Of a stretch of DNA of 64,000 bases, positions 1 to 8,012 are shown one piece after another. Under the pieces are notes generated by a model that saw nothing but the letters and a program-made list of their open reading frames with translations, was not told the DNA's origin and ran no database searches. The stretch is from positions 1-64,000 of the forward strand of contig CAKSHJ010000002.1 in the NCBI GenBank assembly GCA_934457095.1. The letters are read 5' to 3'. The position numbers and the translations under genes are program-made. This stretch comes from an uncultured Eubacteriales bacterium. GTDB lineage: Bacteria > Bacillota > Clostridia > Oscillospirales > Acutalibacteraceae. The first letter of the stretch is position 1. The number at the start of each line of letters is the position of its first letter.

Positions 1-75
1 CCTAATCCGGTATGCGGCCTGCAAGGCTTGCGCCTTACGATCCCCGAGCGTTACGACGCTCTACCTCCGGTGACA
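1..75 (-). ncRNA. ffs: Probable 5' (Alu-type) part of SRP RNA, cut by window start
   Basis: Read on the minus strand, this stretch folds into two adjacent short hairpins: GAGCGT-CGTA-ACGCTC, then AAGGC-GCAA-GCCTT. They are flanked by GGAGGTAG and CCGG blocks. This resembles the two-hairpin Alu domain at the 5' end of the large SRP RNA of Firmicutes. The position just downstream of a tRNA-Ser, on the same strand, matches the tRNA-Ser/SRP RNA/dnaX order known from this phylum. The rest of the RNA would lie before base 1. It could be another structured RNA; a covariance-model search would settle it. Confidence 0.45.
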
Positions 76-86
76 TAAATATGAAT

Positions 87-119
87 CAGCCGAGTCCCGG
101 AATAACCGGGATCCGGCTG
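87..119 (-). other. Hairpin between tRNA-Ser and the SRP-like RNA
   Basis: Outer arms CAGCCG/CGGCTG and inner arms TCCCGG/CCGGGA form a strong stem with one 2x2 mismatch and an AATAA loop. No T-run follows on the minus strand, so it looks more like a processing or partial-termination structure than a classical terminator. Confidence 0.5.
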
Positions 120-125
120 ACTGTT

Positions 126-214
126 TGGCGGAGAGGATGGGATTCGAACCCATGTGCGATTGCTCGCAAACTGATTTCGAGTCAGCCCCGTTATGACCAC
201 TTCGATACCTCTCC
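126..214 (-). tRNA. tRNA-Ser (CGA)
   Basis: The minus strand gives a complete class II tRNA. The acceptor arms are GGAGAGG/CCTCTCC, and the discriminator G is followed by an encoded CCA at 128-126. The anticodon stem is CTGA/TCAG around loop CTCGAAA (anticodon CGA). A long variable arm and a GGTTCGAATCC T-arm complete the fold. Its promoter appears to lie about 500 bases upstream (700-728), beyond two broken tRNA-Ser copies. Confidence 0.93.
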
Positions 215-366
215 ATGTATGTTAACTCGGAAAACCGAGATTAACGCAAATATTCGGTTGTATTAGAATTCCTGTTAGAACTCACGGTGTGCCTGCGGCG
301 GGCGAATGCCCGAAACCCGCACGGTTAAAGGCTTTTCGGAAGATGAACTTCCGTTTGCCGAGGGAG

Positions 367-406
367 ATTTCGAGTGCCGCACCTTCGACCTCTCGGACAA
401 CTCTCC
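367..406 (-). pseudogene. tRNA-Ser 5'-half remnant, copy 2
   Basis: Minus strand from 406: acceptor 5' strand GGAGAGT, D-arm, 5' anticodon stem CGGCA and loop CTCGAAA, as in a normal tRNA-Ser(CGA). Immediately after the loop the sequence becomes unrelated: the 3' stem should read TGCCG but reads TCTCC. No matching 3' acceptor strand is found downstream. The break at the anticodon loop is the same as in the other remnant. Confidence 0.75.
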
Positions 407-568
407 ACGGTTATATTTCAATCTGTTTTTCCAACTAATAAAAATTCATTCAAAAAACTTTTGGGAAGAAAAACAGGAAAGAAAACTAAAAAATATTCGA
501 TTTTCAAGCTTGAAAACCCCAATAAAATCAAGGTTTTTCTACAGACGAAACTACCAAACGGTCTTAAA

Positions 569-609
569 TTTTCGAGTGCGCCCCGTTATGACCACTTCGA
601 TACGTCTCC
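569..609 (-). pseudogene. tRNA-Ser 5'-half remnant, copy 1
   Basis: Minus strand from 609: GGAGACG, then a D-arm nearly identical to the intact tRNA-Ser at 126-214 (shared run CGAAGTGGTCATAACGGGGC), then loop CTCGAAA. Homology stops there; the following bases ATTTA cannot close the anticodon stem. It lies just downstream of the minus-strand promoter, in the position expected of an original tRNA-Ser 5' end. Confidence 0.75.
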
Positions 610-699
610 GTGTATTTTCTGAATGGTAGTTTTTCAAATGCTTTTAGGAGAGAACACAAAGAGCTATATAATTCACCTCAATTTTTTGCAACTGCTACT

Positions 700-728
700 A
701 TTTTATATGGGAAGAGTACAATTGTCAA
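700..728 (-). promoter_or_regulatory. Promoter reading toward the tRNA-Ser remnants and tRNA-Ser
   Basis: The minus strand carries TTGACA (728-723), a 17-base spacer and TAAAAT (705-700). It is divergent from the plus-strand promoter at 749-778 and is the only clear promoter seen for the tRNA-Ser/SRP RNA side. Confidence 0.6.
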
Positions 729-748
729 GCGGAAACATATACGAAAGG

Positions 749-778
749 TTGACACCGTTTGACAAAGGAGGGTACAAT
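749..778 (+). promoter_or_regulatory. Promoter for the DUF815 ATPase gene
   Basis: TTGACA (749-754), an 18-base spacer and TACAAT (773-778) lie 40 bases before the start codon at 818. Confidence 0.6.
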
Positions 779-817
779 AAAAACACTACATTGTAAAGGG
801 AAGGGGAGCGGTTTTCT

Positions 818-2068
818 ATGGAGAGGATTTCGCAAATTGCATTGAAAATGGCAGCGCTATCGGTATATGGCGGCGTGTTGCGGCAGCCTGTTTGCGGCGC
901 GATATACCGCCTGCTGTGCGCAACTTCGGGAGAGATACGGGAATTTGCCAAGGCATGGGGAGAGTTCATGCAGGCGTTGCTGGATGCAAATGCCGCCGAC
1001 CGCTTAACACAGGCAATTCTGCAGGAAGTCTTATACGACCAAAATGCATTTTCGTTAAAAGCGGCGATGTGTACGGAGCAACTGCCGACAACTTTAATCT
1101 CGGCGGCAGAAAGAGATTTGTCCGTACTGCTGGAGGAGGTCGCCCGAATAACGCCGCAGGAGATATTGGAGAGCTGCTTATTTTCCGGGGAGGCTAAGGC
1201 GCTGGGGTTGCCGGCCTGGCAAACAGGAGAGCCGGAGGCATTGCCGTGCGCGGCGGGAGCCTCCTTGGTTGATTGGTTTGCGCAATTTTACCGTGCGCAT
1301 GGCTGCGGAATATTTGCAAAATACCGGGCGTTTGTTTGGCGGGAGCAAACCTTAATTCCGGTAGAATACCCTGATGGAACCGAATTGAACGATTTAAAGG
1401 GTTACTCGGAACCAAGACAAGCCGTACTTGCGAATACAGAGGCGTTTTTAAAGGGATTGCCGGCGAATAATTGCTTGTTGTACGGCGACAGAGGCACGGG
1501 TAAATCCTCGACCGTAAAGGCGATTTTAAACCGCTATTATACAGAGGGGTTGCGCGTGATAGAAATGCCAAAGGCATTTTTAACGGAATTCCCCGCTTTG
1601 GTGGCACAAATTGCAGATTTACCGATGAAATTTATTATTTTCATCGACGATTTATCTTTTTCGCAGCAGGACGACACCTACGCTTCGCTAAAGGCGGTGC
1701 TGGAGGGAGGCGTTGCCGCAAAGCCTCAAAATACGTTGATATATGCGACCTCCAACCGCCGACATCTAGTGCGCGAAACCTTCTCGGAAAGGCAGGGTGA
1801 TGAAATTCACCGAAGAGATACGATTCAGGAAAATATTTCGTTGGCGGACCGCTTTGGACTTTCGGTTAATTTCAGCATGCCGGGCAAGGAGGAGTACCTG
1901 CATATTGTGCGGGAATTGGCAAAACAGCGAGGTTTAGAACAATATACAGTGCAATTGGAGCTTGGGGCGGAGCAATGGGCGCTTGCAAGAGGAGGCCGTT
2001 CTCCGCGCTGCGCGCGCCAATATATGAACGCCGCCGAAGCAAAAATCAAACTGGGAGGAAATCCTTAA
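818..2068 (+). CDS. DUF815-family AAA ATPase
   Basis: The 416-residue soluble protein has a Walker A loop GDRGTGKSS near residue 225 and a Walker B stretch FIIFIDDLSF near residue 272. A sensor-like YATSNRRHL follows, then a helical C-terminal lid region. This layout and these motifs match the DUF815 ATPases found in many bacteria, whose substrate is not known. The N-terminal 200 residues are helical and poorly conserved. The ATG follows a GGGAAGGGGAGCGG purine run. It stands alone, with its own promoter; the next gene starts 75 bases later behind its own ribosome site, so co-transcription is possible. Family assignment is fairly sure; function is unknown. Confidence 0.8.
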   Translation: MERISQIALKMAALSVYGGVLRQPVCGAIYRLLCATSGEIREFAKAWGEFMQALLDANAADRLTQAILQEVLYDQNAFSLKAAMCTEQLPTTLISAAERDLSVLLEEVARITPQEILESCLFSGEAKALGLPAWQTGEPEALPCAAGASLVDWFAQFYRAHGCGIFAKYRAFVWREQTLIPVEYPDGTELNDLKGYSEPRQAVLANTEAFLKGLPANNCLLYGDRGTGKSSTVKAILNRYYTEGLRVIEMPKAFLTEFPALVAQIADLPMKFIIFIDDLSFSQQDDTYASLKAVLEGGVAAKPQNTLIYATSNRRHLVRETFSERQGDEIHRRDTIQENISLADRFGLSVNFSMPGKEEYLHIVRELAKQRGLEQYTVQLELGAEQWALARGGRSPRCARQYMNAAEAKIKLGGNP

Positions 2069-2143
2069 GCGGACGTCTTTACAAACAGGCGCATATTTGG
2101 TACTATTGTGTCAAATGCGGTGGAATATAAAGGAGGCAACAGC

Positions 2144-3376
2144 ATGAAAATATGGAAGCATTTTTTGGCTTTGAGCATGGTTGCGGTTGTGACAACTTTG
2201 CTGTTTACCGGCTGCGGAGAAAGCGACATCAGTCAGGGAGCGGCGAAAAACGATTACCCGATTGTGATTAACGACGTTACGCTGAGCCGGCAACCGACGG
2301 GCGTTGCGGTGTTGTCGCAAAGCATAGCGGATGTCATTTTAGCAGAAGGGTTTGAAGCGACGCTAAAAGCAAAAAGCGCGGATTGCACTCAGGAGGACCT
2401 CTCGGTGCTGGACAATGTAACCATAGACGATGCTGCCGTGATGAAAAAGCTGGGCGTCACGCTTGTGTTGGTAGACCAAACGCCCACGCAAGAGCAATCG
2501 GACGCCTTACAGGAGCAGGGAATTCAAGTTTTAGCCATCGCGCCGGCAAAGAGCAGAGAGGACTGCAAACGCCTGTACCGGGAGGTCGGCTCAGCCATGC
2601 AGGGCGGAAATACGGGTTACACCAAAGGAGAAAAGGTGTGCGAAAATCTGTTTTATACCTTGGACGATATTACGCGATTACTTCCGGTTGAAACAACGCA
2701 GTCCACCGCCTGTTATTTATATAATTTACAGGGCGGTGCGGCAACCGGAGATTCTCTGTTTGGGGGATTAATCAGCTATGCGGGTTTTTACAATGTTTTT
2801 GAAAACGATACCGGCGGTCAAGTGGAGATAGGGGTGCTTCAAATTGCGAACCCCTACTATATTTTCTGCCCGAACGGACTGAAGGAACAATTGCGTCAGG
2901 CGGAGGATTTTCAGGAATTGGACGCGGTAAAAAATGACCGAGTATATGAAATGGAGCCGGAACTTATGCAACGTCAGGGCAAGACGATTATGGATGCAGT
3001 GACGGCAATGGTAAAAAGCGTACATCCGGAGCTGTTTGTGACGAAGGAATCGAAAAAACAAGAGGCGGAAACAGCGGCTTCGCAGACGGAAGAAACGGAG
3101 TCGACGCCACAAAATACGGTAGAAAAACCATGGGCGGTAAGCAGCGCGGGCACATTAGACTACGGCAGTTCGGGAGAAGCAGTGCGCCTAATGCAAAAAC
3201 GCCTGCGAGAACTGGGGTATTTATTTACCGCAGTGAACGGGCTGTATGACGAAGGCACCACGCAGGCAGTCAGAGATTTTCAGCTGCTCAACGGGTTTGC
3301 CACATCGGGCACGGCCTCGCAGGAGCTGCTGGATGTAATGTTCAGCAAGGAAGCCGTTGTACGGGAAAGCCATTAA
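2144..3376 (+). CDS. Substrate-binding lipoprotein with C-terminal peptidoglycan-binding domain
   Basis: 410 residues. The N-terminus is a lipoprotein signal: a hydrophobic stretch ending in a lipobox LFTGC. The middle resembles the periplasmic-binding fold of iron-siderophore/cobalamin ABC transporter receptors (BtuF/FhuD type), with the characteristic VTLVLVDQT and YEMEPELM segments. A Glu/Thr-rich linker (about residues 305-330) leads to a PG_binding_1 domain (DYGSSGEAVRLMQKRLRELG...). The start at 2144 is chosen over an in-frame ATG at 2108 because AGGAGG (2131-2136) precedes it. No permease or ATPase gene is adjacent, so a transport role is uncertain. A cell-wall-tethered receptor or germination/sporulation role is possible. 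Confidence 0.7.
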   Translation: MKIWKHFLALSMVAVVTTLLFTGCGESDISQGAAKNDYPIVINDVTLSRQPTGVAVLSQSIADVILAEGFEATLKAKSADCTQEDLSVLDNVTIDDAAVMKKLGVTLVLVDQTPTQEQSDALQEQGIQVLAIAPAKSREDCKRLYREVGSAMQGGNTGYTKGEKVCENLFYTLDDITRLLPVETTQSTACYLYNLQGGAATGDSLFGGLISYAGFYNVFENDTGGQVEIGVLQIANPYYIFCPNGLKEQLRQAEDFQELDAVKNDRVYEMEPELMQRQGKTIMDAVTAMVKSVHPELFVTKESKKQEAETAASQTEETESTPQNTVEKPWAVSSAGTLDYGSSGEAVRLMQKRLRELGYLFTAVNGLYDEGTTQAVRDFQLLNGFATSGTASQELLDVMFSKEAVVRESH

Positions 3377-3397
3377 ATCCGGGTATAAATTAGAAAA

Positions 3398-3426
3398 AAG
3401 TCGCTTGGAATAAGCGGCTTTTTATA
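3398..3426 (+). terminator. Intrinsic terminator after the lipoprotein gene
   Basis: AAGTCGCTT/AAGCGGCTT arms (one G-U pair) are followed by TTTTTATATT. Confidence 0.75.
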
Positions 3427-3763
3427 TTACTCAAAAGGGTTGTTTTTGTGCAAAAGGTATTGAAATTTACAAAAATATATGTTACATTAGTGGTGCATAG
3501 AGGATGTTTTATAAATTTTTGGTAAAAAACCTATACTTTTTGTACCAGTGTTTTTGTGCATATTTTTCACAAAAATACACGAATTTAAGCCACTCTATTC
3601 ACAAAATAAAAGTGGCTCAAAAAGTATACCTTTTGTACCAGATGTCGATAAGAGGAATTTGTTGTGTATTTGTATAAAATTTAGCACAATAAATTGTGAT
3701 TATTGGGATTTTTGGTAAAAATTTGAGTGGAAACACAGCAAAAATCTCCTCAAAAAGCTTGTG
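3427..3763. repeat. AT-rich non-coding stretch with an 18-bp direct repeat and a hairpin
   Basis: No credible gene is seen. Two near-identical 18-mers occur at 3531-3548 and 3624-3641 (16 of 18 bases equal, core TTTTGTACCAG). Between them AGCCACT (3588-3594) can pair with AGTGGCT (3611-3617). The location, upstream of the envelope locus, makes a regulatory role conceivable. The function is not known. Confidence 0.5.
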
Positions 3764-3793
3764 TTGGAAAATTTTCTGTGTTACACTTATAAA
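3764..3793 (+). promoter_or_regulatory. Candidate promoter of the envelope locus
   Basis: TTGGAA (3764-3769), an 18-base spacer and TATAAA (3788-3793), about 90 bases before the start codon at 3885. Confidence 0.4.
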
Positions 3794-3884
3794 ACATGGT
3801 GCTTTATAGCATGCCGCTTTCAAAACGTTACATATGATAGGTAAAAAGTGCATACCGCAAAAACAACAGAAGGAGAGCAAAGCG

Positions 3885-6410
3885 ATGAAAACCAAATTCC
3901 GGGCGTTAGGCCAAACCTTGCTGGCGTTTTTAATGATTTTAAGCATGTTTATCATATACATACCTGCCCCCGCCATTGGCGCCGTTAGCGGTGAGGGTTA
4001 TAATATGTTAAGAATGAATAACTTTGTTCCTGCGGGTACTTCTTGGTTTCCTGAAGGAAGCCGTGGTTATAATATTTGCGCTTGGGTTGGCGATTTATCG
4101 GGTCGCGTGTATGCAAACCAAGCTCCCTCGGGTGGTGATGTTTACAACAATTGGAGATATGCTCTTTCAAGTGCTAACAATTGGACGTCTTTGTCGGCCG
4201 GTGCAATGTCTCCGTATTTGGAGCCGGGTGACTATACGGTGAATGCATATCTTGAAAAGTCTTACACCGGTATGGGTGCCGGCTGGTACTGGGGTACCTT
4301 GCAGGTGCAAAAACGTTATCGCTCGTCCGTAACCGTAAGTCAGCCGGACATCGGTGTGGGTACCATGCCCAGTCCCTCGGCGGCGAGTGCTAACAATGCT
4401 ACTTGGGATAGCTCAGGTAATTGGAACGGCAAGGGTAACTGGTACAGGAAAATACTAATGAATGGTTCGGGTTATCAGGATTTAGATAGCGGTACCATTA
4501 CCCCAACGGTAACCTATAAAAACAGTAGCGGGCAGCAGGTTACCGCGGGGCAGGTCTCTAGAACTGCGGGCACTTACACCGTAACTTACAGCTGGCCAGA
4601 AACCGAGCACTACCACGCAGCCAGTGCTTCCAAAACTTTCCGCGTGAGCCAGTTTGTTACCGTGGAAAACCTGCCCACCGACAAAGCCTATGACGGCAAA
4701 ACCGTTACCGCACCCACCCTGCGCTTTAACGGTGACAAACTAAACGCCAGCAACTATGTGTACTTGTACAAATTAGACAATTTTGAAACCTCAGTTAGAC
4801 TGACCAGGCCGAACGGTACCCAACAAACGCTGACCGCCTTTGGACCCGACGATTTTTATAAGTTATTTACAGAAGGGCAAAATGGCGTTGTGGTAGGGCG
4901 AGATATCGGTACCTATGAGCTGCAGTTTTATATTAGAGACAGAGAAAATACTAATGTGGGCCCGCAGCAGTACAGCCGAAAACACGCCACCGAGTGGTTT
5001 TATACCGGAGAAGGAAAGTACACCTGGAAGGTAACGCAGGGGAGCCCGAATATTAAACTGAATTTTCAGGGTGACTACGAATGCGAGTATGACACCTACG
5101 GCAGCTATGACTTGCCCGTACCCACCGCACCAACCATTACCAACAACACCACAGACGCTTTTTACAGCGACCTTAATAACGCCACGGTAAAATGGGAGAA
5201 AATTCAGGTTGGTACCAACACTGTGCTGGAAACTTTGACCCAAACAACGCCGCCGCAACGATCCGACAATGTGCAGTATTTGAGCAATGCCGACGGCTCA
5301 TGGAAGCCGACCTATACCAGCAAAACAAAGCTTTCGGTTACTTTTCCGGCGCATGGCAGTTACAACAGCATTACGCTAACCAAAGAATTTTATGTCAAGC
5401 GCAGGAATATTAATAAGGCACTTACCCTTGGCACAAAAAACTATAATGCTACCATGGCTGCCTATAGCGTGCAGCAGACGCCAATACTGGGCAATAACGG
5501 GTTTAATGCTATGGTAAAAACTAAAACCGGCACAGAAAATCTGTGGCAAAAATTCTTTAAAGATAAAGACTGGGTGGTGTTTGGCGGTGAGTATGCCACA
5601 GAGGACGACCAAGGGAACCCGGTTGGCAAGGTTTGGGGAAATAATGACCTGACCCAGTCGAACATGAAAATCTTCCCGAACAAAGCCAACGGCAAAAATG
5701 TAGACGGAACAGCTTACAGCTATAAGCTTGGGTTATATGTAGCACCCGGTGACACAGAAGACAATGCGAAAACAGAAGCTGCCAAATGGTCAACATGGGA
5801 ATTTCAGTCCCGCTTGGTAAAAGAGGGCACATTTCAGGTAATCGGACCCAGTTACGCCGGCAAGCTAACTGTGCCTGCCAGCATTACGCTTTACAAAAAG
5901 AATGTAAACCAGCCGGTTGACTTGAAAGTGGCGTTTTCTATGACAGCTGACAAGGGCTTTACCCAATTGCTGGAGTCGCTGAATGTTCGGGTCTCTGCCA
6001 CCTCTGCTAACAACACTATTTTGAAGGATGCCAATGGCTACAACACTGCGCAGGACGAAACCGGTGCGTCTGTGGCAGATAAAACCATTTTGCCCTCCAA
6101 ATATAAAATAGACTGGCCCATTGCCGGTGATGCTGCAGCGGTTACTTTTGCAGAGGGGAACTCCAGTAATATAACCGTTGCAAACTGGACGATAAAAGCA
6201 GGAACAACCATTGGTACTTACAGTTGGCAAACTTCAAAGGAAACGGTTGGTAAGGCTTATCTCATAAACCCAAGGACCTTTACTAAAGATGAAAAGTGGC
6301 GGTTATTCAGCGATAAAATTACCTTTACCGTAACTACTACGCCCCAATATTTCTTTGAAAACTTCAATACGGAAACTACCCCGGACCCGGACCCCAACGC
6401 AAACGGCTAA
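3885..6410 (+). CDS. Large secreted surface protein with Ig-like/MBG-like domains
   Basis: 841 residues. A Sec signal peptide (KTKFRALGQTLLAFLMILSM..., cleavage near PAIGA) is followed by a tandem of beta-rich modules. Segments such as TPTVTYKNSSGQQVTAG and LPTDKAYDGKTVTAPTL resemble MBG/bacterial Ig-like modules. No membrane segment, sortase signal or lipobox is present; the C-terminus ends in a short acidic, proline-rich tail TTPDPDPNANG. The start is the ATG after AGGAGAGCAAAGCG; an in-frame ATG at 3834 would put an implausible charged extension ahead of the signal peptide. It is the first gene of a same-strand locus running to 10512 and begins the region's A/C-rich codon style. I do not recognise a precise family; a structural or adhesive exoprotein is inferred. 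Confidence 0.7.
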   Translation: MKTKFRALGQTLLAFLMILSMFIIYIPAPAIGAVSGEGYNMLRMNNFVPAGTSWFPEGSRGYNICAWVGDLSGRVYANQAPSGGDVYNNWRYALSSANNWTSLSAGAMSPYLEPGDYTVNAYLEKSYTGMGAGWYWGTLQVQKRYRSSVTVSQPDIGVGTMPSPSAASANNATWDSSGNWNGKGNWYRKILMNGSGYQDLDSGTITPTVTYKNSSGQQVTAGQVSRTAGTYTVTYSWPETEHYHAASASKTFRVSQFVTVENLPTDKAYDGKTVTAPTLRFNGDKLNASNYVYLYKLDNFETSVRLTRPNGTQQTLTAFGPDDFYKLFTEGQNGVVVGRDIGTYELQFYIRDRENTNVGPQQYSRKHATEWFYTGEGKYTWKVTQGSPNIKLNFQGDYECEYDTYGSYDLPVPTAPTITNNTTDAFYSDLNNATVKWEKIQVGTNTVLETLTQTTPPQRSDNVQYLSNADGSWKPTYTSKTKLSVTFPAHGSYNSITLTKEFYVKRRNINKALTLGTKNYNATMAAYSVQQTPILGNNGFNAMVKTKTGTENLWQKFFKDKDWVVFGGEYATEDDQGNPVGKVWGNNDLTQSNMKIFPNKANGKNVDGTAYSYKLGLYVAPGDTEDNAKTEAAKWSTWEFQSRLVKEGTFQVIGPSYAGKLTVPASITLYKKNVNQPVDLKVAFSMTADKGFTQLLESLNVRVSATSANNTILKDANGYNTAQDETGASVADKTILPSKYKIDWPIAGDAAAVTFAEGNSSNITVANWTIKAGTTIGTYSWQTSKETVGKAYLINPRTFTKDEKWRLFSDKITFTVTTTPQYFFENFNTETTPDPDPNANG

Positions 6411-6434
6411 AAAACAGCTGAACACGAGGAAGCT

Positions 6435-7157
6435 ATGAACTACGAATATGAGTGGATAACCAGAGAAACCCGCGCCTATTTAGACAAAAAAACGCGCATT
6501 TCCTGGCCGTATATTCCTTGCGGGCAGGCGCAAACCGAGCACAAGGTGGCTCCGGTTGCGGGCGACATTGGCTACAAAGGCACACCCACCGGGAATTTCT
6601 TGCTACGGAAGGGGCAAAAAACCGAGGTTTTTCCGTACAAACAGCAGTTGCGCTGGAACGAAACCGTGCTTGGCTTCGTTCCTTGCACAGACGAAACCGG
6701 AAAAAAATACTCCATTCGGGTGGTGCACCGCTCGCATAGGGTGTATATTTGGGCAGGTACGGTTTTAGGTGCAATATTGCTGGGGTTGGCAATCTGGGGC
6801 ATTATAGCCCTTGCAAGCGGCGGTAAGCAAATTGACTTGGAAAACGCCACCACCAACCTCCCGGTTTACAGCCGGCTGCAAGCCCTTGCCGGCGAACCCG
6901 AAACCGCCATTTGCCTGGAAAACCCGCCGGAAAACATCGTTAGCATTCGCTACTACATTTACCTGAGAGACACCGGCGAGCTTCTCTACCGCTCTCGCTG
7001 GCTGCAACCCGGAGAAACCGCCTACAACATTACCCTGCGCCGCACCCTGCCGCCCGGCCAATACCCAATTTTGATTCAACAAAAAACCAGGCTGGAGAGC
7101 AATACCGAGGCAAACCTGAACGACGGCAGAACCGAAAGCCTGCTTACCGTAAATTAA
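6435..7157 (+). CDS. Single-pass envelope protein, paralogue 1 of 3
   Basis: 240 residues with no signal peptide. About 103 residues of cytoplasmic character (motif SWPYIPCG near residue 23) precede one membrane segment (VYIWAGTVLGAILLGLAIWG). An outside domain of about 110 residues follows, containing RYYIYLRDTGELLYRSRWLQPGE. The same core recurs in the products at 8423-9190 and 9201-9977: I-T-L-x-x-TGE-x-LY-x-S...PG...L-x-x-G-x-Y. N-in/C-out topology is inferred from the basic residues before the membrane segment (RVVHRSHR). The gene starts 24 bases after the large secreted protein, behind ACGAGGAAGCT. It is the most divergent paralogue, lacking the GNPCYL motif. No function is recognised. 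Confidence 0.65.
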   Translation: MNYEYEWITRETRAYLDKKTRISWPYIPCGQAQTEHKVAPVAGDIGYKGTPTGNFLLRKGQKTEVFPYKQQLRWNETVLGFVPCTDETGKKYSIRVVHRSHRVYIWAGTVLGAILLGLAIWGIIALASGGKQIDLENATTNLPVYSRLQALAGEPETAICLENPPENIVSIRYYIYLRDTGELLYRSRWLQPGETAYNITLRRTLPPGQYPILIQQKTRLESNTEANLNDGRTESLLTVN

Positions 7158-7181
7158 AAAAACACACTTGAAAGGGGGGAT

Positions 7182-7231
7182 GCACCAAATTTTAACAGCA
7201 AACCCGGGGTGCCAATTTGGTGCGGGCACCC
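7182..7231 (+). promoter_or_regulatory. Two mutually exclusive hairpins upstream of the small secreted protein
   Basis: GCACCAAATT (7182-7191) can pair perfectly with AATTTGGTGC (7214-7223). Alternatively GGGTGCC (7207-7213) can pair with GGCACCC (7225-7231). The two structures cannot form together. They sit 50-100 bases before the ATG at 7281 and could act as an attenuator, a processing site or an mRNA stabiliser. The role is inferred only. Confidence 0.45.
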
Positions 7232-7280
7232 GCAAATGTTTACTCAAATAAATTTATTCAAAAGAAAAGAGGTAATTATT

Positions 7281-7886
7281 ATGAACTTGAAAGCAGCTTT
7301 AAACACAAAAAAAGTGCTGGCGCTGGTTTTGGCAGGCGTTAGTGCGGCGGCCATTTTGGGCGCAGCAGCAACCCCCGTACATGCAGCTTACACCGTAACT
7401 CCTAAAGAGGGTCAAACAGAGGTTTTGTACCGTGCAGGTTCTCAAGAGGGTGACGAGGAAACCAACTGGATGGTTCAATATCCGGTTTCCATCTCCTTGA
7501 ATGACGACCAAAAAACCAAAGATACTGGTTACGGCATTGATATTGATATTAAACCTTTGGATGCAGGTAAATGCATGAAAATCAAAACTTTGACTGTTGA
7601 TGTGAAGAGCAACGATGCTCTAAATCCAGGTGTTGTAGAGCTGAGTGGTACAACTTCTGGCAATGATACTGTAAAAGTTAACGCTAAAGCAGAGGCTAAT
7701 ACTGCGCCTGCTAATGTGTTTACAGTTGTAAACAACAATAACCCGCAACAAGACAATGCATACTTGGGTGGTACTTTGAAAGCAGCTGTAAAAGTATGGG
7801 TTGAAGCTGATCAACAAGCACAAGCTTGGAACAAAGTACAGTATAAAGGTACTGTAGGTTTGACCTTCACTCCTGCAATGCAATAA
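7281..7886 (+). CDS. Small secreted, probably abundant surface protein (fibre-subunit-like)
   Basis: 201 residues. A long Sec signal (KKVLALVLAGVSAAAILGAA, cleavage near PVHA-AYTV) is followed by a beta-rich domain of about 165 residues without cysteine pairs or an anchor. The layout recalls WxL-type or TasA/camelysin-type exported subunits. The C-terminal YKGTVGLTFTPAMQ occupies the place where WxL proteins carry YTGTVTWTL, but the WxL tryptophans are missing. Codon use (GGT, CGT, GCA, GAA rich) looks like a highly expressed gene compared with its neighbours. A strong ribosome site AAAAGAGG and the structured leader upstream also suggest high output. The family is not firmly recognised. Confidence 0.65.
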   Translation: MNLKAALNTKKVLALVLAGVSAAAILGAAATPVHAAYTVTPKEGQTEVLYRAGSQEGDEETNWMVQYPVSISLNDDQKTKDTGYGIDIDIKPLDAGKCMKIKTLTVDVKSNDALNPGVVELSGTTSGNDTVKVNAKAEANTAPANVFTVVNNNNPQQDNAYLGGTLKAAVKVWVEADQQAQAWNKVQYKGTVGLTFTPAMQ

Positions 7887-7924
7887 TTTAATTTTTATTT
7901 AAATACAAAATAGTTTTAAGCGGG

Positions 7925-7956
7925 TTGCAAGGCAAACCGGGCAAGCGGCCTTGCAA
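7925..7956 (+). other. Perfect hairpin after the small secreted protein gene
   Basis: TTGCAAGG (7925-7932) pairs with CCTTGCAA (7949-7956). A second GGGG/CCCC hairpin lies just downstream (about 7966-7980). It is followed by A-runs, not T-runs, so it is not a standard terminator. An RNA-stabilising or processing hairpin at the 3' end of the upstream message is plausible. Confidence 0.45.
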
Positions 7957-8012
7957 AAAAACAGCCGGGGAACAAACCCCGCACGGTTAACCCCACAAAA
8001 AAGGAGTACTCC

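Noticed and set aside
12..629. Open frames of 82-107 codons over the tRNA-Ser region
   Set aside because: They run through an intact tRNA and its broken copies in the wrong direction; the sequence is explained by RNA genes, and no ribosome site or protein-like pattern is seen.
3617..3976. 119-codon minus-strand frame in the spacer before the envelope locus
   Set aside because: It overlaps the signal peptide of the real gene at 3885; its hydrophobic look comes from AT-rich DNA.
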